This document shows, in pieces, positions 9,020 to 18,183 of a stretch of 64,000 nt of DNA (its first letter is position 1; the number at the start of each line of letters is the position of its first letter). The position numbers and the translations under genes are program-made. Below the pieces are notes generated by a model, which was given only the letters and a program-made list of their open reading frames with translations, did not search any database and was not told the origin of the DNA. The DNA comes from JBBSDP01 sp963754335 (lineage in GTDB: Bacteria; Planctomycetota; Phycisphaerae; Tepidisphaerales; Tepidisphaeraceae), in NCBI GenBank assembly GCA_963754335.1, contig CAVWFQ010000001.1:367771-431770 (forward strand), in the 5' to 3' direction.

Positions 9020-9086
9020 TGTCTGGAACTTTCCTCTTGGAATTTGGAATTTATTTGGGATTTGGTGCTTGAGATTTGGGATTTGC
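9020..9086 (-). repeat. right terminal inverted repeat of the S23-type element
   Basis: Inverse of 8574-8640. The translated repeat would add a spurious 'IPNLKHQIPNKFQIP' leader to the S23-type protein, which is why a later GTG start is preferred. Confidence 0.85.
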
Positions 9087-9090
9087 ATTC

Positions 9091-10547
9091 TCACCTGAAT
9101 TGCCCAGAACTAATCTGCGAAGAGGGTACTTGTTCCGCCCCGACATTGGTAACGAACTCCGGATACCCCGGTGCTCCCATTTCCGGAATATCCAATCCCG
9201 CGATCTCGACATCCGGCGTGACGCGGTTGTCGCCGGCGAAACGGGCGATGATCGAGAGGACGATGCCGCCGGCCAGAACGCTCCAGACAATGCAGACGAC
9301 CACGAGGATAAGCTGGCAAAGAAACTGCTTTCCCCCGCCGTAGAAAAGTCCGGTGACGCTTCCGGCCACTCCGTTGTAACCGTCGCCGAAGCTTCCGTCG
9401 GCGAAAATTCCGACGGCGAGCGTTCCCCAGAGTCCGCCGATGCCATGAACGCTGATGGCGCCGACAGGATCGTCAAGCCCGCGGCGCTCGAGCATCAGGA
9501 CGCCGATGGCGGCGAACAATCCGGCGAGTCCGCCAATGACGAACGCCGCAAACGGCGAATAGAAGGCGCACCCCGCCGAGCTGGCGACAAGGCCGGCGAG
9601 CATGCCATTGCAGCAGAGGGATGGATCCGGCTTGCCATAGCGGCCCCACATGTACAGGAGGGCGGCCAGCGCGCCGGCGACCGAAGCGAGCGCCGTGTTG
9701 ACGGCGATGATCGCCGCCCGGCCATCCATCGCCGCCAGTGAACGCGCGGTGTTAAACGCGAAAAAACCGAAAGCCAGGATGAGCGTTCCGAAAACAACCA
9801 TCGGAACGTCGTGTCCGAAGATGGGCGCGGTTTCCCGATTTCATCGTACTTGCCGAGGCGCGGGCCAAGCATGACGGCAGCGACAAAGGCCATTCCCCCG
9901 CCCAGAAGATGCACGACGGATGAGCCGGCATAGTCGACAGCGCCGTGGCCGAGATGCGCCCGGGATCCGAGCTGCGCGAGCCATCCACCGCCCCAGACCC
10001 AGCAGCCAAAGAGCGGATAAATGAAGATCCCGACGGCAAGCATAAAGAAAAAAAAGCTTTTAAATCTCCAGCGTTCGACCAGCGTTCCGGTCGGGATCGT
10101 CGCCGCGACGCTCATGTAGACCATCATGAGCAAAAACCACGACGCAAGCGCCGGCGTGGAAGCTGTTCCGCCCGAAAGAAAAAACCCCTTCAGGCCGAAG
10201 ACCCCCCAACCGCTGATCTGGACCAGGTGGTTGAGAGTGAACGCGGAGTCAGCGGGTCCGACGACCGCCGCCGCCTGACCATCGCCCATTCCTCCACACA
10301 TGACGCCATATCCGATGGCGAAAAATCCGCACACGCTCAGCACGTAGGCGAGCAGGTTCATTGACATGGTATGGGCCGCGTTTTTGGCACGGCCAAGCCC
10401 TGTCTCCATGAGGCCGAAACCGGCCTGCATCAGCATGATGATGGCGGCGGCGAGGGGGACCCAGGGGAGAAATTGCTGGACGCCCGCCGGCCCGAGCGGC
10501 GAAATGGTTGGACCAACCAGAGCGAGCGCCGTGAGGGTGTCCAGCAT
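9091..10547 (-). CDS. amt: ammonium transporter Amt, one frame shift
   Basis: Amt/Mep/Rh channel protein, about 485 residues in the inner membrane with 11 expected helices. Landmarks: 'QAGFGLMETGLGRAKN' (signature near helix 1), 'YAGSSVVHLLGGG', 'FGFFAFNTARS', 'AGLVASSAGCAFYSPFAAF' and 'GAISVHGIGGLWGTLAVG'. The frame is lost at 'EIGKPRP' and resumes as 'IFGHDVPMVVFGT'; one extra C in the minus-strand CCC run (9823-9825) restores it. No glnB/glnK gene is adjacent. The stop lies just beyond the S23 element. An amino-acid permease precedes it on the same strand, so a nitrogen-uptake group is plausible. Confidence 0.92.
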
Positions 10548-10628
10548 GCAAACACTTTACTGCCTCAGCGGAGGAAGGCACAAACAGAATGAAAAAGCCT
10601 GACAAGGACAGCAAGGGGAATTAGAAAT

Positions 10629-10660
10629 GCAGACGGCCACCGGTGAAGGTGGCCGTCTGC
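10629..10660 (-). terminator. hairpin after the amino-acid permease
   Basis: Perfect 13-bp stem GCAGACGGCCACC with 6-nt loop (10642-10647), 34 nt past the permease stop. The T tract is weak on the minus strand (ATTTCTAATT). Confidence 0.7.
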
Positions 10661-10693
10661 GGAAAAATCAAACAAGCATCGGGGGGGAAGCAA

Positions 10694-12706
10694 TTATGCG
10701 CCCACCACTGCGGCATTCGGAGCCTCTTTGATGAAGGCCGACTTGCCGATCTTCTTGCTTCGGGAGCTGAAGTATATTGCTCCGTAGATGCCCCAGGCTG
10801 CCGCAACACCCAGTGCGATGTAGGGTTCGTGCCAGCTCATGCCGCTCACGAAAAATGGGCCAACCAGATAGAAGATCATGCACAATAGATTCGCCAGGAG
10901 CCCGAAGATCGGGATGACCTTGTGCTTGAAGAAGTTGTGCATTTCGTGTTCGTGGAAGGCAACCAGCGCCACCCAGCAGCTCATCATGTAGAGCATGAAC
11001 GTGCCGAAATTGCTCACGAGCGTAATGGTCAGTAAGCTCTGAGGGATCTTCGATGCCGTCTCGAAGCTAAGCTTGTGCGTCCCGATCTTGTACCACATGT
11101 TAGCGGGAAGCCCGCTCACGGTGGCGTCATATGCGGCCTTGGTGCCGCCATTGATGGCCGGACCACAGTAATAGGTCGCAACCGTTACGCAGCCGAGAAC
11201 AGCGGAGATGACAGCCAACGTCCAGACCGCGCGATGCGGGCTGGCGTGCTTGCCGTGCAGCAATCCGAAGTGGGCGGGAACTTCCTCGTCACGTCCCATT
11301 GCGTAGGTGACGCGGGCGCCCGTGCTCAAGCAGGAGAGCGTGGTGCCGATCAGGGCGAGGAAAACGGTGATTGCCTGGATGATCATGAACCACCAGCCGG
11401 CGTTGGGCGAGTTCCATGCCCAGGCCCCGACGAGCTGCATCATGTCGCCAAGCGGGGCCGAGCTGCCCGAAGCATTCGCGGTAGCCTGGTACGCATTGCT
11501 CATGAAATAATTGGCGGCGAAGTACTCGAGCAGATAGCAGAAGCCGCCTTGAATCAGCAGCGAAAGGATGACCGCTTTGGGGATATCCTTCTTGGCGTTC
11601 TTAGCCTCTTCACCCATTGAAGTCACCGATTCGAATCCGACCAGGATCAGAATCGCCACGCATGCCTGGATGATGACATACCCGAAGCGATGAGGAGCAA
11701 TAACGGATTTTGCGCTCTCGTGATATTGATATGTTTCGATGCCCTTATCGTCTTTGGTGATGCCTCCTTTATACGAGATCAGGAAGGGCTGGGGAGCGTA
11801 TTTCGCGACGCCGGCAGGGAGGATCGGCTTCCCATCTTTGTCGGTGGGAATCACGGTTACGGGCGCGCCGCTGGCATCAAGGATTGCCTTACCGCTGGCG
11901 TCGGCGGTGCAGTATACCGGAATCGGCGTGCCGTCGGCGGCAGCCTTGGGAACCGTCGCGGCGGGATCCTGAATCTGCTTCGTAGGATCGTTCGGGAACT
12001 TGGGATCCTGGATCGTCTTGCTCGTATCCGGGATGGTGTCCTGGACGAAGTTGATCGCCAGTCCCTGAGAACCGAGGGTATAGGCCTGATCTCCTTCCTT
12101 CACATGAGAGCGGTGAATGATCGCCATGACCGAGAAGATGAGCAATGCGGTAATCTGAATGACGTTGATCGCCGCATTAACGCCGGTCGTGCCGCCCACG
12201 CCGCGGAATGCGATGTAGGCTACGCCCAGCGCAAAAATGACGCAGAACCCGAACATGAAAATCGGGCTCGGATACCCAGCGGCAAACGTGTTCGGGAAGA
12301 TTTGCCCGAGCACGTAGCCGACCAACAGTCCGGTCACTCCCACCATCACGCCGGGATAAACCCAGTAATAAAGATGGCTCGCCCAGCCGACCATGAACTT
12401 CATGATTCGGGCCCAGCGGAATGCCTGTTTTTTCGAAAGAAATGCCTGTTCGGCGAAGAAGTAGCTGGAGCCGGCGCCAGGATAAAGTTTGGAGAGTTCC
12501 GCGTAAGCGACGGCGGTCGCGAGACAGAGCAATAGAGCGGCGATAATGCCGATCCACATTGACATGCCGGCGCCCGGAGCGCCCGTCAAGACCTGGGGAC
12601 CGAACGTGAGCCACAAGAACGCACCCGGCGCGATCAGCGCCATCGCGTTTGATGTAAGGCCCGTCAGGCCTAACGTTTTCTTCGCAACGACCGGTGAATC
12701 TGCCAC
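10694..12706 (-). CDS. APC-family amino-acid permease with large hydrophilic insertion
   Basis: 670-residue polytopic permease. The N-terminal 'GLTGLTSNAMALIAPGAFLW' and 'YAELSKLYPGAGSSYFF' match the first helices of the APC superfamily, and 'GFESVTSMGEEAKNAKKDIP' is its helix 6 region; further helices run to the C-terminus. Unusual is a hydrophilic insertion of about 130 residues between helices around residues 210-345, rich in Pro/Asp with echoing words ('TIPDTSKTIQDPKFPNDP', 'QIQDPAA'). Family members are about 450-550 residues, so the insertion accounts for the excess. GAAAGGAG stands before the ATG. Substrate not identifiable. Intact frame. Confidence 0.88.
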   Translation of the reverse strand: MADSPVVAKKTLGLTGLTSNAMALIAPGAFLWLTFGPQVLTGAPGAGMSMWIGIIAALLLCLATAVAYAELSKLYPGAGSSYFFAEQAFLSKKQAFRWARIMKFMVGWASHLYYWVYPGVMVGVTGLLVGYVLGQIFPNTFAAGYPSPIFMFGFCVIFALGVAYIAFRGVGGTTGVNAAINVIQITALLIFSVMAIIHRSHVKEGDQAYTLGSQGLAINFVQDTIPDTSKTIQDPKFPNDPTKQIQDPAATVPKAAADGTPIPVYCTADASGKAILDASGAPVTVIPTDKDGKPILPAGVAKYAPQPFLISYKGGITKDDKGIETYQYHESAKSVIAPHRFGYVIIQACVAILILVGFESVTSMGEEAKNAKKDIPKAVILSLLIQGGFCYLLEYFAANYFMSNAYQATANASGSSAPLGDMMQLVGAWAWNSPNAGWWFMIIQAITVFLALIGTTLSCLSTGARVTYAMGRDEEVPAHFGLLHGKHASPHRAVWTLAVISAVLGCVTVATYYCGPAINGGTKAAYDATVSGLPANMWYKIGTHKLSFETASKIPQSLLTITLVSNFGTFMLYMMSCWVALVAFHEHEMHNFFKHKVIPIFGLLANLLCMIFYLVGPFFVSGMSWHEPYIALGVAAAWGIYGAIYFSSRSKKIGKSAFIKEAPNAAVVGA

Positions 12707-13211
12707 AGAACTCTCCTTTCAAGGGTGGATCGATGCCGCGCTGTGAGGATTCATCCTCAACGCCAGGCGCGGCCTGACCTGCCATGCCACTGCTAGATGC
12801 GCACGCGGGTTTGCTGTTTGGCCCTAAAACAAAGGGTGTGCCAATAAACAAGGCAATTGCCGCGCAGATCGGCGATGGCATGAAATCCGCGAGAATCCTT
12901 TGGTTTCTCTGCCCCCAAAGCAGGCGGTAAAACGCCCTCGGCTAATATTGCACAGGTGCGCAGAATATAAGCACCGAGTAGCTCAAAATTGAAATTGAAC
13001 CTTATGCATGTCGAAAATGTATGCAAAGTGAGATGAGGCCGACTGGATGATCCAGCGCACCAGTTCTGATGAATCCTTGATTATCGGACCCAGTTGAAAC
13101 CGCCGCACGCGGTTTGCTTGGCCGCATCTGATATGGCAAAAGTGCCGGACTCGACGGCATAAGTTTGATCGAGACTGACCTTTACGTTCAGATTGGGGGG
13201 CGGAGCCACGT
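12707..13211. other. 505-bp divergent intergenic region
   Basis: Between the permease and the PP2C-kinase fusion. It holds a possible sigma54 site for the permease and a ribosome site (GGAG, 6 nt) for the kinase gene. No open frame here resembles a protein. Confidence 0.6.
12829..12844 (-). promoter_or_regulatory. candidate sigma54 promoter of the permease
   Basis: Minus strand reads TTGGCAC, five bases, TTGT, against the consensus TGGCAC-N5-TTGCA. The GG element is exact; the -12 GC is GT. It lies about 120 nt before the permease start. Nitrogen-linked permeases are frequent sigma54 targets, which fits, but one mismatch at -12 is serious. Confidence 0.3.
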
Positions 13212-15017
13212 ATGCAAATCAGTTATGCCGGCCTCAGTTCGGCCGGCCCGGTTCGGTCAAATAACGAGGATTGCCTCAATTACTGGCAGCCGACGATTGG
13301 CGACGATTGGCGGGCTCGGGGGGCCGTCGCGATTCTCGCTGATGGGGTTGGCGGGCACGGACGCGGCGAAGTCGCGAGCCGCATCGCTTGCGACAAGGCC
13401 CTGGAAGCGTTCCTGGCGACCAAACCGGGCGCCACTCCGAATCAATGCCTCTATCAAATGTTCACCGCCGCAAACATGGCGGTCTATGACGAAGGCATGC
13501 ACGAGCGGATCGAAGGGCGGATGCTCACCACTCTGACGGTCAGCCTTTTTCGCAACAATGAAATCGCCATCGGTCATGTGGGGGATTGCCGGGCGATGGT
13601 CATTCAGCAGGGGCGGATCCGCCGGATCACCAGCGACCATTCTTACACCGGGGTTCAGCTCAAACTTGGATTGATCACGGTGCAGGACGCCGCGTCGAGT
13701 CAGATGCGATCAGTCCTCACGCGTACGGTCGGCCAGGATCCGATGATCCGGCTCGATTACCATAGCGTGGTCGTCACCCAGGGCGATTATCTTGTTCAAT
13801 GCACCGATGGCCTGTGGTGCTTCGTCACCGAAGGGGAGATCTATGACATGGTGACGAAGCGACCGGCGGAGGAAGCCTGCCGCGAACTGATCTCGCTGGC
13901 CGAGCGGCGCGGCGGCGACGATAATCTGACGATTCAGATCGTCCGGATCGACAGCGTCGAGCGGCTCAGCTATTACCGCGGGCTGCCCATTTACCAGAAA
14001 GTTGAAAGTGCTGTCATGGGGAACGATCTCGAAGTCGGCCAAACCCTGGACGGGCGATACGAAATCACCGATCTCATCAGCCGTAGCGGGATGGCCTCCA
14101 TCTTCAAGGCCACCGACCTCAAAACCAATCGGACTGTGGCGCTGAAGGTTCCGTTCATGCAGTTCGAGAGCGACCCCGGTTTTTTCTCGCGCTTCAAGCG
14201 TGAGGAGCAGATCGGCAAGGCGCTGCAGCATCCCTACATTCTCCGTTTCGATCCGGACGATGAGGACGGCGACAATCGCAGCCGGCCCTATATCGTCATG
14301 GAATATCTGGACGGGCAGACACTGGGCCACCTCATGCGCAGCGTGCGCCCGATGCCTGAGGCCGACGCCTGCCGCATCGCCAGCCGGCTGCTCGAAGCGC
14401 TGCATTACATGCATGAGCATGAAGTCGTCCACCGCGATCTCAAGCCTGAAAACGTGATGATCTGCAACGATGGCAGCATCCGCATCATGGACTTCGGCAT
14501 CGCCAAATATGAGGGCGCCCGCCGGCTGACCTTCGGCGGCTTCACGCCGGCCATGGGGACGCCGGATTACATGGCCCCTGAACAAGTGAAGGGCCGCCGC
14601 GGCGACCGTCGAACCGACATCTACAGCCTCGGTGCGATTCTTTACGAGATGCTGACCGGCGTGGTGCCGTTCGAAGGGCCCAACCCGTTTATCATCATGA
14701 ATGCGCGTCTGAGCGGGGATCCGGTTGCCCCACGGAAGCGCAATCCGGAGATCTCACCGCAGGTCGAGGAAATCATCCTTCACGCGATGGCGCGTCAGCC
14801 GCATGATCGCTATCACACCGCCCTTGAGATGAAAAACGACCTGGACAACCCCCAGGCCGTTCAGGTAACCGGCCGCGCCGAGCGGCTTCGCGCCCCACAA
14901 CCCTGGAAAGCCACCTGGAGACGCATTCGGGTCCTTGTCATCGGCGTCGGCATTCCGGCTCTGATGGCGATCATCTGGGGAATCGTGCATGTGCTGCGCC
15001 ATTTGAAGTGGCAATAG
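13212..15017 (+). CDS. PP2C phosphatase-Ser/Thr kinase fusion, membrane-anchored
   Basis: 601-residue protein combining both halves of a phospho-switch. Residues about 1-250 are a PP2C phosphatase: 'RSNNEDC' (15-21), 'ADGVGGHGRGE' with metal ligand D44, 'GHVGDCR' (121-127), 'CTDGLW' (D199) and 'GGDDNLT' (D236, D237). Residues about 283-545 are a kinase: K312 ('VALKV'), HRDLKPEN with D409, DFG D427, 'GTPDYMAPEQ'. The glycine loop reads SRSGMASIF, lacking the first glycine. A transmembrane helix (573-596) ends the chain. All catalytic residues of both domains are present, so both may be active on the same targets. GGAG precedes the ATG by 6 nt. Confidence 0.95.
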   Translation: MQISYAGLSSAGPVRSNNEDCLNYWQPTIGDDWRARGAVAILADGVGGHGRGEVASRIACDKALEAFLATKPGATPNQCLYQMFTAANMAVYDEGMHERIEGRMLTTLTVSLFRNNEIAIGHVGDCRAMVIQQGRIRRITSDHSYTGVQLKLGLITVQDAASSQMRSVLTRTVGQDPMIRLDYHSVVVTQGDYLVQCTDGLWCFVTEGEIYDMVTKRPAEEACRELISLAERRGGDDNLTIQIVRIDSVERLSYYRGLPIYQKVESAVMGNDLEVGQTLDGRYEITDLISRSGMASIFKATDLKTNRTVALKVPFMQFESDPGFFSRFKREEQIGKALQHPYILRFDPDDEDGDNRSRPYIVMEYLDGQTLGHLMRSVRPMPEADACRIASRLLEALHYMHEHEVVHRDLKPENVMICNDGSIRIMDFGIAKYEGARRLTFGGFTPAMGTPDYMAPEQVKGRRGDRRTDIYSLGAILYEMLTGVVPFEGPNPFIIMNARLSGDPVAPRKRNPEISPQVEEIILHAMARQPHDRYHTALEMKNDLDNPQAVQVTGRAERLRAPQPWKATWRRIRVLVIGVGIPALMAIIWGIVHVLRHLKWQ

Positions 15018-15042
15018 AAGAAAGTGCGCCGCAGAGATTCTT

Positions 15043-15136
15043 GTTGAACGTTGAAAGTTGAGCGTTGGACGTTGAACGTTAATTCGCCGACAGAGAGAAC
15101 GCTCAACTTTCAACGTTCAACTTTCAACTTTCAACG
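15043..15136. repeat. palindrome of GTTGAA-type words, copy 2
   Basis: Left arm 15043-15080, right arm 15098-15136, same words as 2387-2479 but a different loop ('aattcgccgacagag'). Again between convergent genes, and again the minus-strand neighbour ends with CTT CGT TGA drawn from the repeat. Confidence 0.85.
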
Positions 15137-16017
15137 AAGGCCCGACCGCGCTGCTTCCTCAACCACGTTGAACAGCGCCTGTGTTCCTTCATTCCCCCGG
15201 CCTTCATCGAGCGCCTTTGAAAAGAGCGAGGCGACCAACTCCGTCGCACGCAGATGCAACTGCTGCTCGGCGATTGCGCTCATCGCCAGCCGCAGGTCCT
15301 TTTGCTGGAGCTTGATCATGAAACCGGGCGCAAAATCGCCGGCGATCATTTTTGGGCCGAGGTTCGCGAGCTGCCACGATCCGGCGGCCCCTCCTCCCAC
15401 GGCCGCCAGCGTTTTCTGGAGGTCCAGGCCGTTTCCCCTGGCAAAGGTCAACGCCTCGCAGACCGCGAGATTGGTCACGGAAACCAGGATCTGATTCACA
15501 AGTTTAGTGAGCTGGCCAGCCCCGCTTTCGCCACAATGGGTGATGGTTTTTCCCATGCATTGGAAGAGCGGCAACGTCCGAGCAAAGGCTGAGGCGTCTC
15601 CGCCGACCATGATCGAAAGCGTCCCATTTCGCGCGCCGCTGTCGCCGCCGCTGACGGGCGCGTCGAGGAATGACACACCTCGTTCGCGCAGCTTCGCGGC
15701 GATCCGGCGCGTCACCGTCGGGGAAATCGTTGAATGATCGATCACCGTCTGACCTCCGCGCGCCGATTCAATCACCCCGCCGGGCCCAAGAACAACCTCC
15801 TCGACATCCGGCGAATCGGGGACACAGATGAAGACGAAATCCGAATGCGCGGCGGCTTCGGCGGGCGTAGCCGCCCACTTGCGCCGCGCTCGAGCAATTC
15901 TTCGGCGCGGGATTGCGTGCGCGTATGAACCGTCACGGGATGTCCCGCCTTCAGCAAGTGCCCCGCCATCGGCGCACCCATGATTCCCAGGCCGATGAAA
16001 GCAACTCGCTCCGGCAT
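15131..16017 (-). CDS. NAD-binding dehydrogenase, 3-hydroxyisobutyrate/tartronate semialdehyde family, one frame shift
   Basis: Beta-hydroxyacid dehydrogenase of about 296 residues. ATG 16017 gives the Rossmann start 'MPERVAFIGLGIMGAPMAGH' (GxGxxG). Downstream motifs: 'FVFICVPDSPDVE', substrate site 'FLDAPVSGGDSGARNGTLSI', catalytic lysine region 'GAGQLTKLVNQI', and a cofactor tail 'DLRLAMS'. The frame breaks between 'ELLERGA' and 'KWAATPAEAA' at the TT pair 15879-15880; one more base there (AAG to AAAG on the coding strand) rejoins it. Substrate not determined. The last codons CTT CGT TGA belong to the intergenic palindrome. Confidence 0.88.
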
Positions 16018-16137
16018 GAATCCTCCGTCTTGACAAGTTCCAGTCGCGGTTGAGTTTACCCATCATTCAGCTCTTCCAACAACGCAGTGTGTTGAGACTA
16101 ATGGTGATGCTCACTCTCACTCATACGAGGAAATTTG

Positions 16138-18183
16138 ATGTCGCGAGGCTTGCTGACGATCGTTATGCTGCTGACGTTTTGCAGCAGCATTTTTGCCCAG
16201 ACCGAGACTGAGCTGACTTCGTCCAATCCCCCCGCCCATGGATTGTGGATCGATACGCTCGATCTCACCAAGTTGCATCAGGAATGGGGCGAAGTACATG
16301 CCGGCCACTCCGTCGGCAACGGTCCGATCAGCCTGCACGATGTGGTTTTTCAACACGGCATCGGAACGCACGCATCCAGCGACATGATGATCGATTTGAA
16401 AGGCGCGGCGGTCCGCTTCGCCGCGGTCGTCGGGATCGATGACGACAAGAAAGGATTCGGCTCCGTTCGCTTCCACGTCGTGGTGGACGGAAAAGAAGCG
16501 GAGGTGACGCCAATCCTCCATGGCGGCGATGAACCGAAGCTGCTCTCGGTGGATATCACCGACGCTAAATCATTGCGATTATGGATCGATGACGGAGACG
16601 ACGGCATCGAACACGACCACGCCGACTGGGCTGGGGCCGTGCTGATTCTCAAGCCGAACGCTCAGGAAAAACCTCAGACGATTGATCTTCCCAGGGAACC
16701 GTTGCCCCCGCTGGGCAGTCCTGTGGGTCATGAGCCGGCCATTCATTATCCGCGCGTGACCGGGGCAACGCCGGGCAGGCCCTTCTTGTTTCTGATCCCC
16801 GCGACCGGCAAGGTCCCCCTCACTTTTTTCGCCGAGAATTTACCCGCCGGGCTTTCGCTCGATGAGAGCACCGGAATCATCTCCGGATCGCTCCAATCGG
16901 CCGGCACTACTGTCGCAAGGCTGCGCGTAAAGGGCCCGGCCGGCGAGGCCTCGTCCACGCTGACGATCGTCGGCGGGGAGCATAAGCTCGCGCTCACTCC
17001 TCCGATGGGTTGGAATTCCTGGAACGTCTGGGCCGACCACATTGACGCCGATAAAGTGCGAGCCGCCGGCGATGCGATGGTCAGGAGCGGACTGGCATCG
17101 CATGGATTTCAATACATCAACATCGACGACACCTGGGAAGGCAAACGCGACGCAAATGGAGAACTTGAAGCCAACGACAAATTCCCGGATATGAAAGCTC
17201 TGGCGGATTACCTGCACGCGAAGGGCCTCAAGCTCGGTGTTTATTCCTCTCCTGGCCCGAAAACCTGCGCCGGATTTGAAGGAAGTTTTGGCCACGAAGA
17301 TCAGGACGCAATCACTTACGGGAAATGGGGCGTCGATTATCTCAAATACGACTGGTGCTCCTGCCAGAGCAAAGACCTCAAAGCACCTTATGCCTTGATG
17401 CGAAGCGCCTTGGATAAGTCGAGCCGCGATATTCTCTACAGCCTTTGCCAGTACGGCGAGGGAGATGTCTGGACCTGGGGTGAGCAGATCGGGGGCAACT
17501 GCTGGCGAACCACCGGCGATATCACCGACAGTTGGAACAGCGTAAGCAACATCGGCTTCAATCAGGACGGCCACGAGAAGTACGCCGGGCCGGGCCATTG
17601 GAACGATCCCGACATGCTCGTTGTGGGCAAGGTCGGCTGGGGCAATCCGCATCCGTCAAGACTCACGCCAAATGAGCAGGTCGCCCATATCACGCTCTGG
17701 TCTTTGCTGTCGGCCCCGATGCTCATCGGCTGCGACATGTCGCAGCTCGACCCGTTCACGATCGCACTTTTGGGCAATGACGAAGTGATCGCCATCAGCC
17801 AGGATCCGCTCGGCAAACCGGCCGGACGAAAATTCAAGCAGGGAACACTCCAGGTCTGGGCCCGGCCGTTGTCGGATGGCACGATGGCAGTTGGCTTATT
17901 CAATCTCGGAAGCTCCCCGGCTCAGGTAACGGCGCGTTGGTCGGACGTTGGCCTGACCGGCGGACAACCGGTCCGCGATCTCTGGCAGCAGAAAGATCTC
18001 GGCTCGTTTAATGATTCGTTCCAGGCGACCGTCGCGCGGCATGGGGCGGTGCTCATCAGGGTCGGCAAGCCACAGAAAGCGATTGAATCCGGATTCCTTG
18101 TGCCGAGGCACGTTGGAGCTTTTCCACCGGTGAACGTGCATTTCGTGATTCCGGGGAACGCCACGACGCAGCCAAACAGATGA
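16138..18183 (+). CDS. secreted alpha-galactosidase (GH27) with NPCBM domain
   Basis: 681 residues. ATG 16138 follows GAGG; signal peptide 'MSRGLLTIVMLLTFCSSIFA'. An NPCBM carbohydrate-binding domain (about 30-175: 'FQHGIGTHASSDMMIDL', 'DWAGAVL') is followed by an Ig-like putative domain (about 205-285) and a GH27 catalytic barrel from 'LTPPMGWNSWNVW'. Expected nucleophile is D405 in 'YLKYDWC', acid/base D461 in 'WRTTGDI'. A C-terminal beta domain ends the chain. It would release terminal alpha-galactose from polysaccharides outside the cytoplasm. Its stop overlaps the next start (ATGA), so the esterase gene is translationally coupled. Intact. Confidence 0.95.
   Translation: MSRGLLTIVMLLTFCSSIFAQTETELTSSNPPAHGLWIDTLDLTKLHQEWGEVHAGHSVGNGPISLHDVVFQHGIGTHASSDMMIDLKGAAVRFAAVVGIDDDKKGFGSVRFHVVVDGKEAEVTPILHGGDEPKLLSVDITDAKSLRLWIDDGDDGIEHDHADWAGAVLILKPNAQEKPQTIDLPREPLPPLGSPVGHEPAIHYPRVTGATPGRPFLFLIPATGKVPLTFFAENLPAGLSLDESTGIISGSLQSAGTTVARLRVKGPAGEASSTLTIVGGEHKLALTPPMGWNSWNVWADHIDADKVRAAGDAMVRSGLASHGFQYINIDDTWEGKRDANGELEANDKFPDMKALADYLHAKGLKLGVYSSPGPKTCAGFEGSFGHEDQDAITYGKWGVDYLKYDWCSCQSKDLKAPYALMRSALDKSSRDILYSLCQYGEGDVWTWGEQIGGNCWRTTGDITDSWNSVSNIGFNQDGHEKYAGPGHWNDPDMLVVGKVGWGNPHPSRLTPNEQVAHITLWSLLSAPMLIGCDMSQLDPFTIALLGNDEVIAISQDPLGKPAGRKFKQGTLQVWARPLSDGTMAVGLFNLGSSPAQVTARWSDVGLTGGQPVRDLWQQKDLGSFNDSFQATVARHGAVLIRVGKPQKAIESGFLVPRHVGAFPPVNVHFVIPGNATTQPNR

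Larger units (their letters stand above)
8574..9086. mobile_element. 513-bp S23-gene element with ~67-bp terminal inverted repeats
   Basis: The S23-type gene is enclosed by imperfect terminal inverted repeats and by nothing else, with no transposase. The left end abuts the stop of the upstream propeller gene and the right end abuts the stop of amt (9091). This resembles a non-autonomous or host-mobilised insertion; target duplication is not evident. Mobility is inferred, not shown. Confidence 0.5.

Noticed and set aside
11690..12535. 281-codon open frame on the plus strand
   Set aside because: Opposite the intact APC permease; no motif and charged, low-quality composition.
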